A stretch of 64,000 bases of DNA from Dendrolimus kikuchii. Lineage: Eukaryota; Arthropoda; Insecta; Lepidoptera; Lasiocampidae. Positions 24,601 to 38,000 of this stretch are shown in pieces; positions within the stretch are counted from its first letter, which is position 1; every line of letters begins with the position of its first letter. Under the pieces are notes generated by a model, which searched no databases, had not been told where the DNA came from, and saw only the letters and a list, made by a program, of their open reading frames with translations. Made by a program: the position numbers and the translations under genes. Where the stretch lies: NCBI GenBank assembly GCA_019925095.2, contig CM034401.1, forward strand, positions 12,001,338-12,065,337, read 5' to 3'.

Positions 24601-27600
24601 TCGTACAAAATCTATGAGGCTGCGTCGGTCTGTAAATTTATAGAAAACTAGGAAATTCCCGGGGCTTCGCAGGACACAAAATACCGCACCATTTGAAAAA
24701 GAATGTAAGCTATCGTGTTAGTTAAAACTATGTCGTATAAGCTATTTTTTATGCACCCGAACCACTTCAAACAGCTCCCGCGAGCATTCCCGCGGGATTC
24801 CCAAGATATCACACATTTTATTACATAAAATTTGCTATCTATCAGTGAAAAATCACTTTGGAATTCTATTTTTTTTATTTGGCCATTCTAAATCATTCCT
24901 AGAAAAAATCCCGCGGGAATAAAATCCCCAGGATAAAAAGTAGCAAATTATTAGACTTACAATTGAAGTCTAATAATTTGCTGTCGACTAGCGAAAACCG
25001 CATCCAAATCGGCCCAGTAGTTTTTACGTGTATCCCGAACAAACAGTCTAACCGACAAACACAAAAGATCTAAAAAAAAAGCATCGTGTTCTTCTTCGGG
25101 TATATAGTGCATTCCAGTTATTTTTTAAATACCTTCAATGTTGAACAGACACGACATGTTTAGAATTTTATAATATTATATATATCTCATCAGATGATTT
25201 AATTGTCCGCTACCATATTCCAGCAAATACTTTGAATTTATATTTAAAATAGGTATCAAAACTAAATCTAAGTTACTATAGATGATACGGACGTAACTAG
25301 TAATATCTATCGAACCAGGTAGACATAACTACCAAGGCAACACATAAGAGTACTAGAATTGTTATTCCTAGTATATTCTTCAAAGATATGGAGTTTTTAG
25401 GAAAATTGTTTCTTACCAAAGGGCATTTGCCGTCGCAAAATCGAACCATAATAGTAAATCGGACAACGTGTGAAGTTGGAAAACGGAACGCTTTGAAACG
25501 CGCTGTCAGCCTTTGGGTTCCGCTTGTCCAGATCCGATTAAATGGAGGGAAATCTACCTGCAAAACCGCCAAGTAAACCAAATTAGATTTATCAGAAAAA
25601 AAGAAGAATAGCTTCGAGCTAACAATAGCGGGTATACAATAATGGAGTTCTAATAATTTTGTCTTAAAAATGGAATTTGTATAGCCGCATTTCGATTCGA
25701 AAATTAAGCAAAACCACACGGAAATCTAATAATACCTAAGTAGAATAAAATTTACTAAGAGAAATCAATTAAAAATAAATAAAACGTATTTACTTTGTAG
25801 TTTCTAATTTACAGATAATTATTATTTTTTAGTGTGTGTGATGTTAGTTGATTTTTAGTTTCTGTGGCTTATAGGCCTGCCAAGCCATAAGCCCAAAAAA
25901 ATTAGTTTCTCTTAAAGGACGTTAAAATGTACTTATTGTTTATTCGGTTTTGGCTTGTCATGGTTTGTGCATCCAACCAGTCAGTTAAACTTAAAATGTT
26001 GTTGTATGTTAATTAAAAGATAACTTTACCTGGCCTGTTGGACATCCTTTACTGTCGAGTAGAAGAACTGAGCTGTCACCGAGACGCGATGCTGCTACTA
26101 AGTGGTAAGCATCTATCTCGGAAGAATCTGAAAAAGGTTCTTTTAGTTTTTAACATTTCAATAATCGAATAACAGTTATATAATGAAATTTTAGTTTGGG
26201 AACGGTGCCGAGTACTGTATAGTGGTCTTACCGGTGGTCTCGATTCGCAATTCGAGCGGCTCCCCTAGCAGGACTGCACTGGAGGTGGCCGCATCGCCGT
26301 GTGCCCGGACCACGTACATCGTGAGTGGAGCGGTCGTTGCCCCATACACCGCACTCGCGGCTACGGGGGAGCTGCCTTCCAAGTCACGACCACCGCTCAT
26401 CGGTTTGCTTCCAAATTCAAATTGAAAAGTTTGAAAAGTCTTTCCTTATAAATGGTGATATACATTAATCCTGCTACTGACTTCAAATTCAAAGGAAACC
26501 AGTGCTGCATTCATACTAGCATCATGTATTTAAAGTCGGTACAGCGCTACCAAGTCTGACCGATTTCAATATCCCCGATTGAATATTTTGAAGACAGTCT
26601 GCTCACCAAGTCAGTAGCTGTATCAATGTATATCAGCCTGGTTGGTTTCTAATTTATCGATGCAGCAGCTATACCGAATGCCTACACTTCTGACGATCCT
26701 GCATCATCGCAATAGAGAAGTGTAGGCATTCGGTATACGTAGGGTGTAGGTATACGTACATTGAGCGAATCAGGAAAAGCTTATAGAAATATAGGCGCTC
26801 GGTAAACTTTCAGTACAACGTATACCAAACATACCAATTCGGCACCCTTGGTGCATCGACAAATCAAAAAGCTGCCTAAGTCCAACTGGAGAACATTTTT
26901 GAAAATCATAAATCCTTTCATGTACAATTTGTACATTGTACAATTGATTTCTCAATACCGAAGACAGCTGTGAAAGGATTAGTCCGGTACTGACAAATCG
27001 TAGTAGGTCTGTGCCTAGCCTTCGCGTAAGGTGCGCATAAGCCAATGCTTATGCGCACCTTACGCGAGCATAACTCGAAGGTGTTAGGTTGGGCTAAGTT
27101 AAATGTCATATCTACGTCCTCCACTATGTATACCGCTTCGCATAAAAGTTATAGCTGTTTTAAAAAGAAAAAGCAAGAAACTCATATAATTTCATCACAT
27201 CATTAGATTTACAACCTAAGCTTTTAATGTTTGCTGGTAACGTAACTGACAGATGGTCTATCTAGTTGTAGGTGGTTATAGCCGCCCATGGACAACTTCA
27301 AAGTCACGGAAACCGATGTGTTGTTTCAATTTTAAATAGATATATTTTTGCACCCTTTTTGAAGAGCCCATGTTGTAGTTTTCTGGAAAACCTTGAAACT
27401 TACCTCCATCCACATTACGATATAGACGTATAATTGTAATTTATATTGAATTTAGAAAAAAAAGCAAATGAAGTTGTTGGATGATGATTATAATATGTAA
27501 GTATTTCGTGTGTTCACCATGCATAAGTAGTTAGCATGTAGTTACGCTCTGGTTTCAAAATGGATTTTGGTCGCGTTTTCAAAATGGTAGAATAGATCAC

Positions 27601-30600
27601 GCAAGCACCTCCATTTGTAAAGGATAGGAAATAAGACAGGAATCATCGAATTGTTCTCTAATGACGCCAATGACGTAAGCAGGCACAACAGTTGGATTTT
27701 TGAAAATAGTTTGCACAGGATTTTAATAAGGGTAGCAGAGAGGGTGGCCAAAGCGCCGTTATAGTTCCGCCATAATTGATCGACAACTGACTATTGCTCA
27801 CTAGTTGACACGGCATTTCTAATTGAGGAATTTTGGGGTAAAGAAACGGTTATTTGGAATTGTACAGTGTGAAGGAAAGGCAGAAAGACTCGTATCATTA
27901 CATGACCCATTCCTACGTATTGAATATACGTCAATTACATAACAAATTTGTAAGTATAAAAACAAAGATAACCTAATTTACTTTGTATATAAGTATGAAT
28001 GAATTAATGAATATGCTTTATTGTGTTTTAAAGATACAGTTAACAGAAATAAAATTTTACAATACAATAGGTGGTCTTATCGCTGTTAGCGATTTCTTAC
28101 AGACAACCTTTGGATGGACAATTTTTTTTATAAGAACAGAGGTATGTTGCATTATTCTCACTACCGAATCAGTATCTTATAAATATATACATACATTATA
28201 TAATATATATATATATATACATTAATAAAATATAAAAATTATACATACATAACTTCACGCCAGTTCCCTTGCGGGCTAGGCACGAACAACAGAGCGCCAT
28301 TTAGGCTTATTCTTACACACCTCACTTGCTTCTTTGACATTCATAGCTCTTGTCACGCACGCTCGTCTGTTCTTAAGGCTCCTGATATCACCTTCTGCTA
28401 GTACACGATCAATTTGATCATGGAAGGTGTGTCGTATAAAAATTATACTAATATAATATATGTAAATTAAATATTATAAAATGCACTTAAAAAAAAAAAT
28501 AGAAAAAGCTCCCAATAAGTATATGTGGCGGAGGGGCACAGAGAAGATAGGCTTAAATTTCTTATTAAATATTTTATATCTGGATTAATAATATTCACCA
28601 AAAAATTATTTCGTATGGAACCGACAAGAAGAATATTATTTAATTATACAATATGTATAAACTTTCGATAACGGGGACAACCACAGGATATGTTGATTTA
28701 AAAAAATTCCTGCAGTATAAACTAAATTACATACATACATAACTTCACGCCAGTTCCCTTGCGGGGTAGGCACGAACAACAGAGCGCCATTTGGGCTTAT
28801 TCTTACACACCTCACTTGCTTCTTTGACATTCATAACTCTTGTCATGCACGCTCGTCTGTTCTTAAGGCTCCTGACATCACCTTCTGCTAGTACACGATC
28901 AATTTGATCATGGAAGGTGTGTCGTGGCTTTCCAAGACTTCTGCATCCATCCACTTTTGCATTGTATATCTGTTTAGTCAATCTTTCATCATGCATTCTT
29001 TCCACATGCCCGAACCACCAGAGCATTCCTTTCCTTACCTTCACCCCGACACTCTCTTTCAGACCAACTCTCTTTCTTACTTCGGTATTACGAACGCGGT
29101 CCGCCAGCGTCACTCCGCAGATTTTGCGCAGTGCTCGCATCTCGACCGCGTTTACTCTACTTTTATGCTCTTTCTTCCATACCCAACTCTCGCTTCCATA
29201 CGTGAGCGTAGGTACCAGCACCGCGTTGTGTACGGCGAGCTGGGCCTTCTGGCTGAGGTTCTTAGCGCCTAGAAGTTTACCTAACGCTCCATTCAAACTA
29301 TTGGCCAAATTCACTCTTCTTTCTATATCAGCGGTGTACCTTCCATCCCTGCTAAAAGTACATCCAAGATATACAAACTCATGTCACACGAAAGTCTTAA
29401 TTCCCATAATATACAGTAACTACTTTGAATTTAATTACTTATGTAACCATACCTCGAGTCCCGCACAGCGACAGTGGCGTCAATGTGCGCTGCGCGTACG
29501 CCTTGGGAGCACCCCACCCGCACCCATCGGTCGCCCGCAGTCTGGATGATGGGGTTGTTTTGGATCATTACCATCACGTATGCCATAGTCCTGTAACCAA
29601 GCATAATGTATTTGCTTTATACTTCATAAAATAATCTAACAATTTGAATCTAAATAACTAGCGATGCAAAGTTTATGCATGTACCGACTGCTCAGATAAT
29701 AGCTTTGTTTTCCCTGACTAGCAACTCACTGTACGAAAAGGTGGATAAATCAAATTTAAGATTACAAATTCGGACGGCGACCTATTAAAGATATAATTAT
29801 TTTAATGAAAAATAAATAAATGTATTATGATGTTAGATCAAATTAAGAAACCTATGAACAAACTTAATTTGATTTTCATTAGAAATATATTTAAATCTTT
29901 TTAATTTATTCACTTGAAGTTGAATAAGATGCACTAGAATTATGTTCAATATTGTATGTATTTTCATGGGGGTAAAGCCATCTGTTTAGGTACTTTGTTC
30001 AGTGACACCAGCTTCACCAGGTCTGCTTTATAACAATACTTTTAAATGGCTATTATTATTACCTACACATTACTGAGGTCTTAGTCTCAAACGTCAATCA
30101 TCGTTCGTTTTCGAACTTCTTTTGCTTGTTTTTTTTTATATTTAAGTGCATTTTCCATTGTATGTTCCATTTATTTTTGTGTTATAGAGACTTTATTATT
30201 ATAGCTTTAAATAATTTTTTGTTCTTTCTTTCTTTTATCTAAATCTCATTGACTTTCTGGCTGATCGGACAAAACGAACGACGAAAGATTGTTGAGAGAA
30301 AGACCTCTGTTACGGGTTAAATGCAAACATTTGCTAAATAAATAAAAAATCATTGATAATCATTAAAGTTATACATGAACAATCAAGCTTACCGATTAAT
30401 AACTCCATTAGGTCCATTCGAGATGCCATATGCAAAATTGACATCACAGTCCCCGTGCAGTGGCAACACCAGTTTGACCGGACCCCCCAATCCCCGCGCG
30501 CTGCACTTCTCTCCTCTACCAGGGACGTATATGCGCCCCCTGAACACACCCCGAGGTCTGTACGTTACTATGAGATCAGACCCTTCGCAGTCTACTGTTA

Positions 30601-33600
30601 CTGAAATAAAAGAGTAAAATACTTTATTACTAAAGCATACTCCATATTGCTATTTATGTATGTTAAAAATTAAACTACATTGCAAAAAAGAAACCTAATA
30701 TTAAATACTACAACTAAATAAAAATGAGGGTACAGTTATAGATAAAAGATTACTAAAGCAAAAGGCATTACATATAAGCATGAAAGAGTGTATAAATGGG
30801 ATGTATATGTCAAGAAACTAATGCCACGTTAGGGTTTCAAGGATGCTATGTTAAATGCAGGCACATGTTACAGTAAATTGCAATATTTTAACATATAAAA
30901 GATCAAGCGTTAAAATAACATCTTATAACGTAAGATGGTGTATCTTGTGGTGTTACAAGAATGGATAAGGTGAGAAATTAGTACATACGGGGATTTCTGA
31001 AAGTTGCACGCGCGTCTAAAAAATTGAGAGGAAGAGGTATGGGCATGTAATGAGAAGAGAAGAAAGTCATGTAGCACAAAGAATGTTAAACTGCAAGATT
31101 GATGGATACAAATGTAAGGTAGACCAAAAAATAGATAGCTGAATTGTGTGAAGGATGACATGATGATTTGTGGTGTGACAGACATATGTCAGAATAGAGG
31201 AGTATGGAAAGAAAAGACATTGTGCCGACCCTAAATAATTGTGTGAAATAAAAGAGAATGTAGCTTAATAAAATAAAATAATAAAATGTTTTTGACAGAA
31301 ATAATTGTAATTACTTTACATACAATAATTAATACGTTATTTGACTCCTTTTACTAATGACATTATAAGTAGGTACCTGCGTTTGTACAAAATCTTTGAG
31401 GCTGAGACGTTTTATAAATTTACAAAAAGTATCTCGTTTGATTTGAAAATCCGCTCCCCTATTCCATTCTAAATAAGATTATGAAAAAAACTACTTTTAC
31501 TAGTCTATAAACTTCGTATAACTATTATGAATAAAGGATTATATTAATAATTATATACCAAACTTAATAAAATCGATACGTTTCCAAGGTCGTCTTAAAC
31601 TAGACTAAGGGCCGCTTGCATAACGATCGCTTTTAAACAAAATTAGTTAGTCATATTATACTTCCTAAATACGTCTTACACAAAACATATTGACAGTTCT
31701 TTAAACATATTTAGCGGCAAATTTTGCGTTGTGCAAGACGCTAATTGTATTTAAGGGTGTTAAATACGTTTTGTGTTTGTTGAATAAATTTAAGCAACGT
31801 TATGCAAGCGGCCCTAAATCTTATATAGAGTGACCAGAACACTGACGTTTAAAAGAAAAACTCAGTTTATATTATGGTGTCATAACTCGAAAACGAAAAA
31901 GAAATGTAAAACATACATGGAGGTGTTGCAGGTACTCTCCTTTATGTAAACTAACTAAATTTTTCTTTTGAGCGTCACTGTTGCGGCCGTCCTAATAAAA
32001 TGTCATAAACGATGGATGTTGGCCTGGCCTACGGGACCCTTCGTTTTGCGTGAACCTCATAAGCGGTTGAATGATTCTACATTGTAATAAATTATATAGA
32101 AAACATTGTTAAGAGATTACTATTATTTATTTACTTTTAAATAAAAAATAAATCTATTACTTACAATTAAGACAAATTACCCTGCGGTAGTAAGTGGCAC
32201 CAGCAGTACGTCGCAGCAGCCACGAGCCTGTAGTGACCATGTCTTCGCTATGCAGGTCGCACAACCCACGGACTTGACCCGTCCGCCTGTCGTTCAGCCA
32301 TGTGAACCCGCGACATATAAACCTTTGCTCTCCTTCACAGGCTGTTTTACACTGGAAAATAATTCGAAATATTGGCCAAAAGAAACCAGATTTTATGTAC
32401 ACCCCGCCCTCAAGAACCCATAATTTATTATTCAAAATAACAACGTCTTCAGATATTATCTAGACCTTGCTCGCTCCTTTATGCCATACGTGAGCAAGCT
32501 ATGTAATAAACTCCCTCCCGCGATTTCCCAGAACGCTACTATAATATGGTGATTTCAAAATGGGCGTAAGTAGATATTTATAGTCTCAACGAGGTAGACA
32601 ACACATCGGCTGCCTTGGTGTTGCAGATGTCAATGGGCGACGGTAATCGATTACCATCAAGTAAACCCGTTGACCAGATTGCCTACAAGCAAACATAAAA
32701 AAACTAGGTACTAAGTTTCTAACTATTTCATGGTAATTAGGTCATAATATATACCTAGTTTTATTTCTAAGATGTGTGCAATAAAGCATTATATAATAAA
32801 AAATAACTATTATTTAGTTCAGAGTGAAACCGACTCACACGTCGATGTAAAGCGACTACCATAAACATTCAACATAATAAAGTTTCGGTAACATTTTAAA
32901 CTAGGTGAGTACAAACTAATAATAATGCTTTGAACTATTAGATAACATTATCCATAACATTCCGTGCTAATGCATACATACCGCTTCTATATTGTTTCTA
33001 TGAGGAAAACCACTAAAAATTGTAACCATTATGAGGTGCATTGTCTAACTTACATCGTCTTTGGTATAATTTTTCAAAGTGTATTCTACGTGTCGTAGTG
33101 TTTGGTTGAAATATTCTTCGTAGGAACATCTGTCTATCTTCTTTAGATCTGTCAAATAAAGTTGTAATTTTCGTAAATTTATTATATAACTGTAATATGT
33201 CTAGTATGCAAGTACATTTGAAATAATTACAAATAAAAGGAGCGCAATAATTACACCGGCACACAGAAATAAAAAAGTGGTCTATACGTTTAACCAGACC
33301 CACCTAGTAGTTCTGGTCTGGTCAAATGGGCTGTTGGAATCTCCAACAAATAGTTTTTATTTATTTGGCGCGGCATAGTACTGGCCACCAAATATACTGA
33401 CTTCTTTTATTTTTCTGATACTTCAGTTTTTTTTCTTTCCATTAAAATCGTCTTATTTCGAACGTGCATTTTTTTACTATTAAATTATTTACAGTCCGCT
33501 AAGCTAGTTAATATTTAAAGAAATGCTTAACATAATCATTTTTGGTCCTAGAAAGCCGTTTCAAGTTCATACGTGTACAGCTCACCTTTTTTGTGTGCCG

Positions 33601-35035
33601 GTGTTATTATTTGAAAAGTATTAAAAAAATCTCTGATAATTATTTAAAAATTAAATGTATGTTTTTTGTAGTTTGTGTCCGCATTCCTATTTAAATTTCC
33701 GCTAAAAACACATAGTTTTGCGTCATGTTGTTCAGCTGTTATACTTACAATCATGCCTACACTGGTTCTCGAGATAAAAGGTGTAATAATTTGCCACCCT
33801 ATAAGACTCCGGCTCGGTGAATTTGTCTTCTGCATTGAGAATACAATTTCCAAGAGAGTAGTTTGAGGTGAAAATGACGTCTGGATCAAAATTGCCTTGA
33901 ACGCCAGTCCACTGAGCGGATCTGAGAAATCAATTAAAATGACTTTAAGACTGTTAATACAAATTTATTTTCATACTAAGTATGATCATATGGCGTTGAT
34001 TTAAATGAGAAAATTAATAAATATTCTAAATAATTAGTTTGAACTTAGCCAGTAGGCAACAAAATGCAAACATTATATTTAGGTGTCAGCTCTTTGTACT
34101 TTTAAGTAATGAACCTGCGATTCGTATTTTCGTGCGAAAACGTTAGTCCATTAAGTTTATGACCTCACTACATAGGAAACAATTTGACTGTCTACTGTAG
34201 ACGGCCTCTGTGGTTGAGCGGGCTGTCTTTGCCGGCCTACCTCACTGCAACGCAGAGGCTCCGGGTTCGATTCCTGGTATAGTAAATTTCGGAAACGTAT
34301 TTTCTCCGTTGTTTACTATGGTCTGGGTGTCTGGGATCGGCCCCAGAGTAGTCCGTTGTATATTATCCATAACACAAGCGTAACTTGCTTAATTTGGGAA
34401 TATACAATATGTTTGTTTGTCTGCCGATTATTTATTTATTTATTTACTGTAAACAATCGTATATCATAGCAAAATGTTAATAAAACACGCGAGACCATAT
34501 AGGACTATAAAACTAATTTAAAAATCGCTACATAAATAAATGAACAACTAAATTGGTATGGTAAGGTCCTTCGTTCTTTCGGCCTATTTAAAATTGTCTT
34601 CATCTTTAATTCCGACAGCGAGTTCTTTTCATCGCACATGCGTGAGTCATTCATGTCATGTTATTGCAAAATATAAATGAAATCGCTTCGTATACTATAT
34701 AAATATATACTATGAAATAAAATAATTAATTTTATCCGTGCAGGAACGGAGAAAGAATACAATTTCCTGCGGCCCGGCGGCCTGTCGTACGAGGCGACTA
34801 AACAACCCACAGCCAGGTGGTAGAGTATTTGCTCGACTGGATGGCGACCACCCCTGGTCTAGAGTATGTCGCCATAACAACCTTGTGTTGTGTTCCGGCA
34901 TTCGTGACTAGGTTCCAGTCTCCTTTAAGAGAGCAGCAGCGCATTTGTAGCACCTTTGGTGTTGCAAATGTTCATAGGCGATGGTAACCGCTTTCCATTA
35001 AGTGGGCCGTCTGCCTGTCTGCTGAACTCCTGCAA

Positions 35036-35066
<31 letters not shown>

Positions 35067-38000
35067 AACATAACATATTACATAAATAAAAAACTAATAT
35101 CTGTCCGCACCGCACTGCTTAATTACTAAATATATTAATAAAATAACAACATAACCCGCACTGCCTGTATTACAAATATACATAATACACTATAAACATA
35201 ATTCAGAAGTTATCAGTGAAGTGAGAAGCAGAGAAGCCGTTGTATTACATTACCCCTGGCACGTGCACTTCTTTCTATACTTCACTGCGGAAGTATCCCA
35301 TATTTCTTTTCTTATAATTTGACAGTCCACTAATATTAATAAAACCAGTGCAGCGCCGCCGCAACATAAATGTTGTCTATAACAACGACATCATGGTATT
35401 GTTTTTACTGTAGCATTCTATATCAGTCATGCAGGAATTTAGTGTGGCGGAGATACTTTTTTGGAACAGACAATAAATATTGAATCTTTAAAATGCAATA
35501 TAGAAATTATTTTGCATTTTTAGGGTTCCGGAAAATCTATTGACAAAAACCCTCGTGCAATCGATCTGCATCCATCTGTTTGTCTGACTATGTCACAGTC
35601 ATTTTACTCTGAGACTACTGGGTGTACAAATGTACGTACATAGATGACATTTTACAAAAAAGTGTATATAGGATTTACTGTATAGGGCTACAAAGATATG
35701 TAGTGAAATTGGCGTTTGATTGATTTGATTGATTGAAGTGAAATCTTTAAGGTTCTTAAAGAAGCCTACAAACTTACTCTAACTAAATATGAATAAGACA
35801 GTGGGGCTTTTAAAAAAATCATTCAATTTCAATGTATCTGCATAGTAGTGTTTCTTAATAACTTTTTATGTAGGTTAAGAGATTGCAACATATACGCTCT
35901 CCTGTAACTCTTAAACTATGACGTGGAAAAAAAAACATTTTGCTTCGTGCCTTGGTTTTTGAGATATGGAGCATTTCGACGAATGCTTTTTATGGTTCCG
36001 TAACCAAATAATGAAAACAGGAGACTTGTGTCACCTCTACGGAACCCAATTTTTATGGTTAAAATCAACATACATATTATTCTTGAGGGACTATGGATAT
36101 GTGTAGAATATAATATAACTATGTTTTCTTAATTTATTGTGTCTTCATTTTATTATAAATTTGTATTCCATTGCTTTAGTTGTATATTTTGATAAACATA
36201 TTATTTAAGATATTTTTATGTGATAAGCACGTTATTTATGCATTTATAGATTTATTTGAAGACGTAGAGAAATACTTTAGCAAGCATAATAAACTTACCG
36301 ATACAATTTGTCCCCATGATGAGAAATTAAAGAGCCGTAACACTCATCCAGAGTTGCATTGAGAACCGCTTTCGACGTTGGGCCGTCTGTGTGGAGATGA
36401 TATCCAGGTGTCACTTCCAAGGTCCACCAGCGATCGATGCAATCCACTGGCACTAATAAATTAAATTAAGAATTTATATAAAAATGTTACTGTTTTGTGT
36501 ATAGTGAAAAATAAAAGTGATTAAGTGGCGGTGTTAGATATAATTTATTTAGTAGAATATTAGCTTTAAATATTATATATATAACATACACACACTCAAA
36601 TGTTTCTAGATAAAGGGATATTAAGTAAATAATAAAAAAAATACCTTTTTCTGTAATAAAAAGTATCGTAAGTTTATAAAGGTATATTAATTGACCTAGG
36701 CGTACGTCCATCTCTGGTTCCGAACTGTACAAAATGTTCTGAATGTAAAATCTGACCTACTCGAAATCTTAACTCTACACCCATAAAAGAATCAGTGACA
36801 TGATGTAGATAGTTATTTGGTTTGTCAACATTGAAAAATCTGTTTGATAGTGCTTGCTATTTAGGTAAATAAGTAGTTCTCTGAAACAGAGTCAAAACAG
36901 AAATGATATCAATTATTTATTTATTATTATGCAATTTTTATATAATTTATAATAATTGCAAAATTTATAAAAGCTATGTGTCGCTACCTTTACTCATCAC
37001 TATCTACATCTAAGGAAAATAATAAAGTACTACAGTAAATAATAACATTTGGGCGCTATTTATGTAAAGCAACTTTATATGAAAAATTCGCGCCGCGGCA
37101 AAGGACAAGACCATAACTAGTTTAAAAAGAACAAGTTTGAGCCAACACATATTCATACTAAGAACACCGGCTTACACTGGTCTTTTCAGTTCAGTCACAT
37201 ATTTGTGTACATAAAAAAATAGGTTTTACGCGGTTACAACAAGAATGGATGAATAGACTAATGCGGAATAGATAATGCGAAAGTTGTCTGTGAAGATCGT
37301 TGCAAGTTGAAATCCATCGGCTTGGCCTACCCCTGTGGAAAACAGGCGTAATATATGCATAGAAATGTGCATTTCAAAGTAGCGTACCTTCCATGCATAT
37401 TTTCTTGAAATAAGCAACATCATGATCCACTTTGAGGTGGGTTTCGGAAGTAGCGGCGACTCCATGACAGTTGCCCTTTCCGTAAGCAACAATGACTGAA
37501 TCACAATCCGCAAGTTCTCGGCACTGAGCCAGGCATGCGCCGACTAGGGAATCTTCTTCGCCGCTTGCTGAATATACGAAAACGGGCGGTGCCCGCTCCG
37601 ACGTCACGCCGGACCATCGTGTGAACGTCGTAGATTGACCCCTTCTGCACTGACACTGTACAGCTACTAAATAAAACAATAATATTAAATCGCGGGAGCT
37701 TAGTGGCTGACGCGTCCACATATGTTGACGTGGGTTTGAATACTGACCGGGAAGCGTGCACTAATTCTGATACCAGGTATCTTGACGATGTGTAGTTGGT
37801 TTCCTTCACCGTCAGCGCGTGGTTTGAGTACATTAAAAAGCAAATTAATTTTAAAAATTTGCCGAGAAGAGGTTATTCTCTCTATCATGAATCAAACCTA
37901 CTTTAATTTGAATGAGATGCGGGTGCTTTGACTTGTAAGCCCCAAATACCTATAAGTATATACTAGGATATTGCCTGTATAATGAATTAATGACTTACTA

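Noticed and set aside
26671..27066. CRISPR-like repeats
   Set aside because: These are inverted, not direct, repeats without regular spacers, in a eukaryotic intron.
28904..29549. Plus-strand frames of 122 and 210 codons
   Set aside because: They are antisense shadows of the RTE-type LINE coding region and of the PAN-ZP exon at 29453-29590.
34200..34290. Possible tRNA gene from box A and box B sequences
   Set aside because: The same unit recurs with a long unrelated body and tail, and no complete cloverleaf could be drawn; it is a tRNA-derived SINE. The same holds for 19207, 49711 and 37685.
37501..37833. Minus-strand 110-codon frame overlapping the PAN exon
   Set aside because: It is a different frame from the splice-consistent, cysteine-patterned PAN frame and runs into the SINE.
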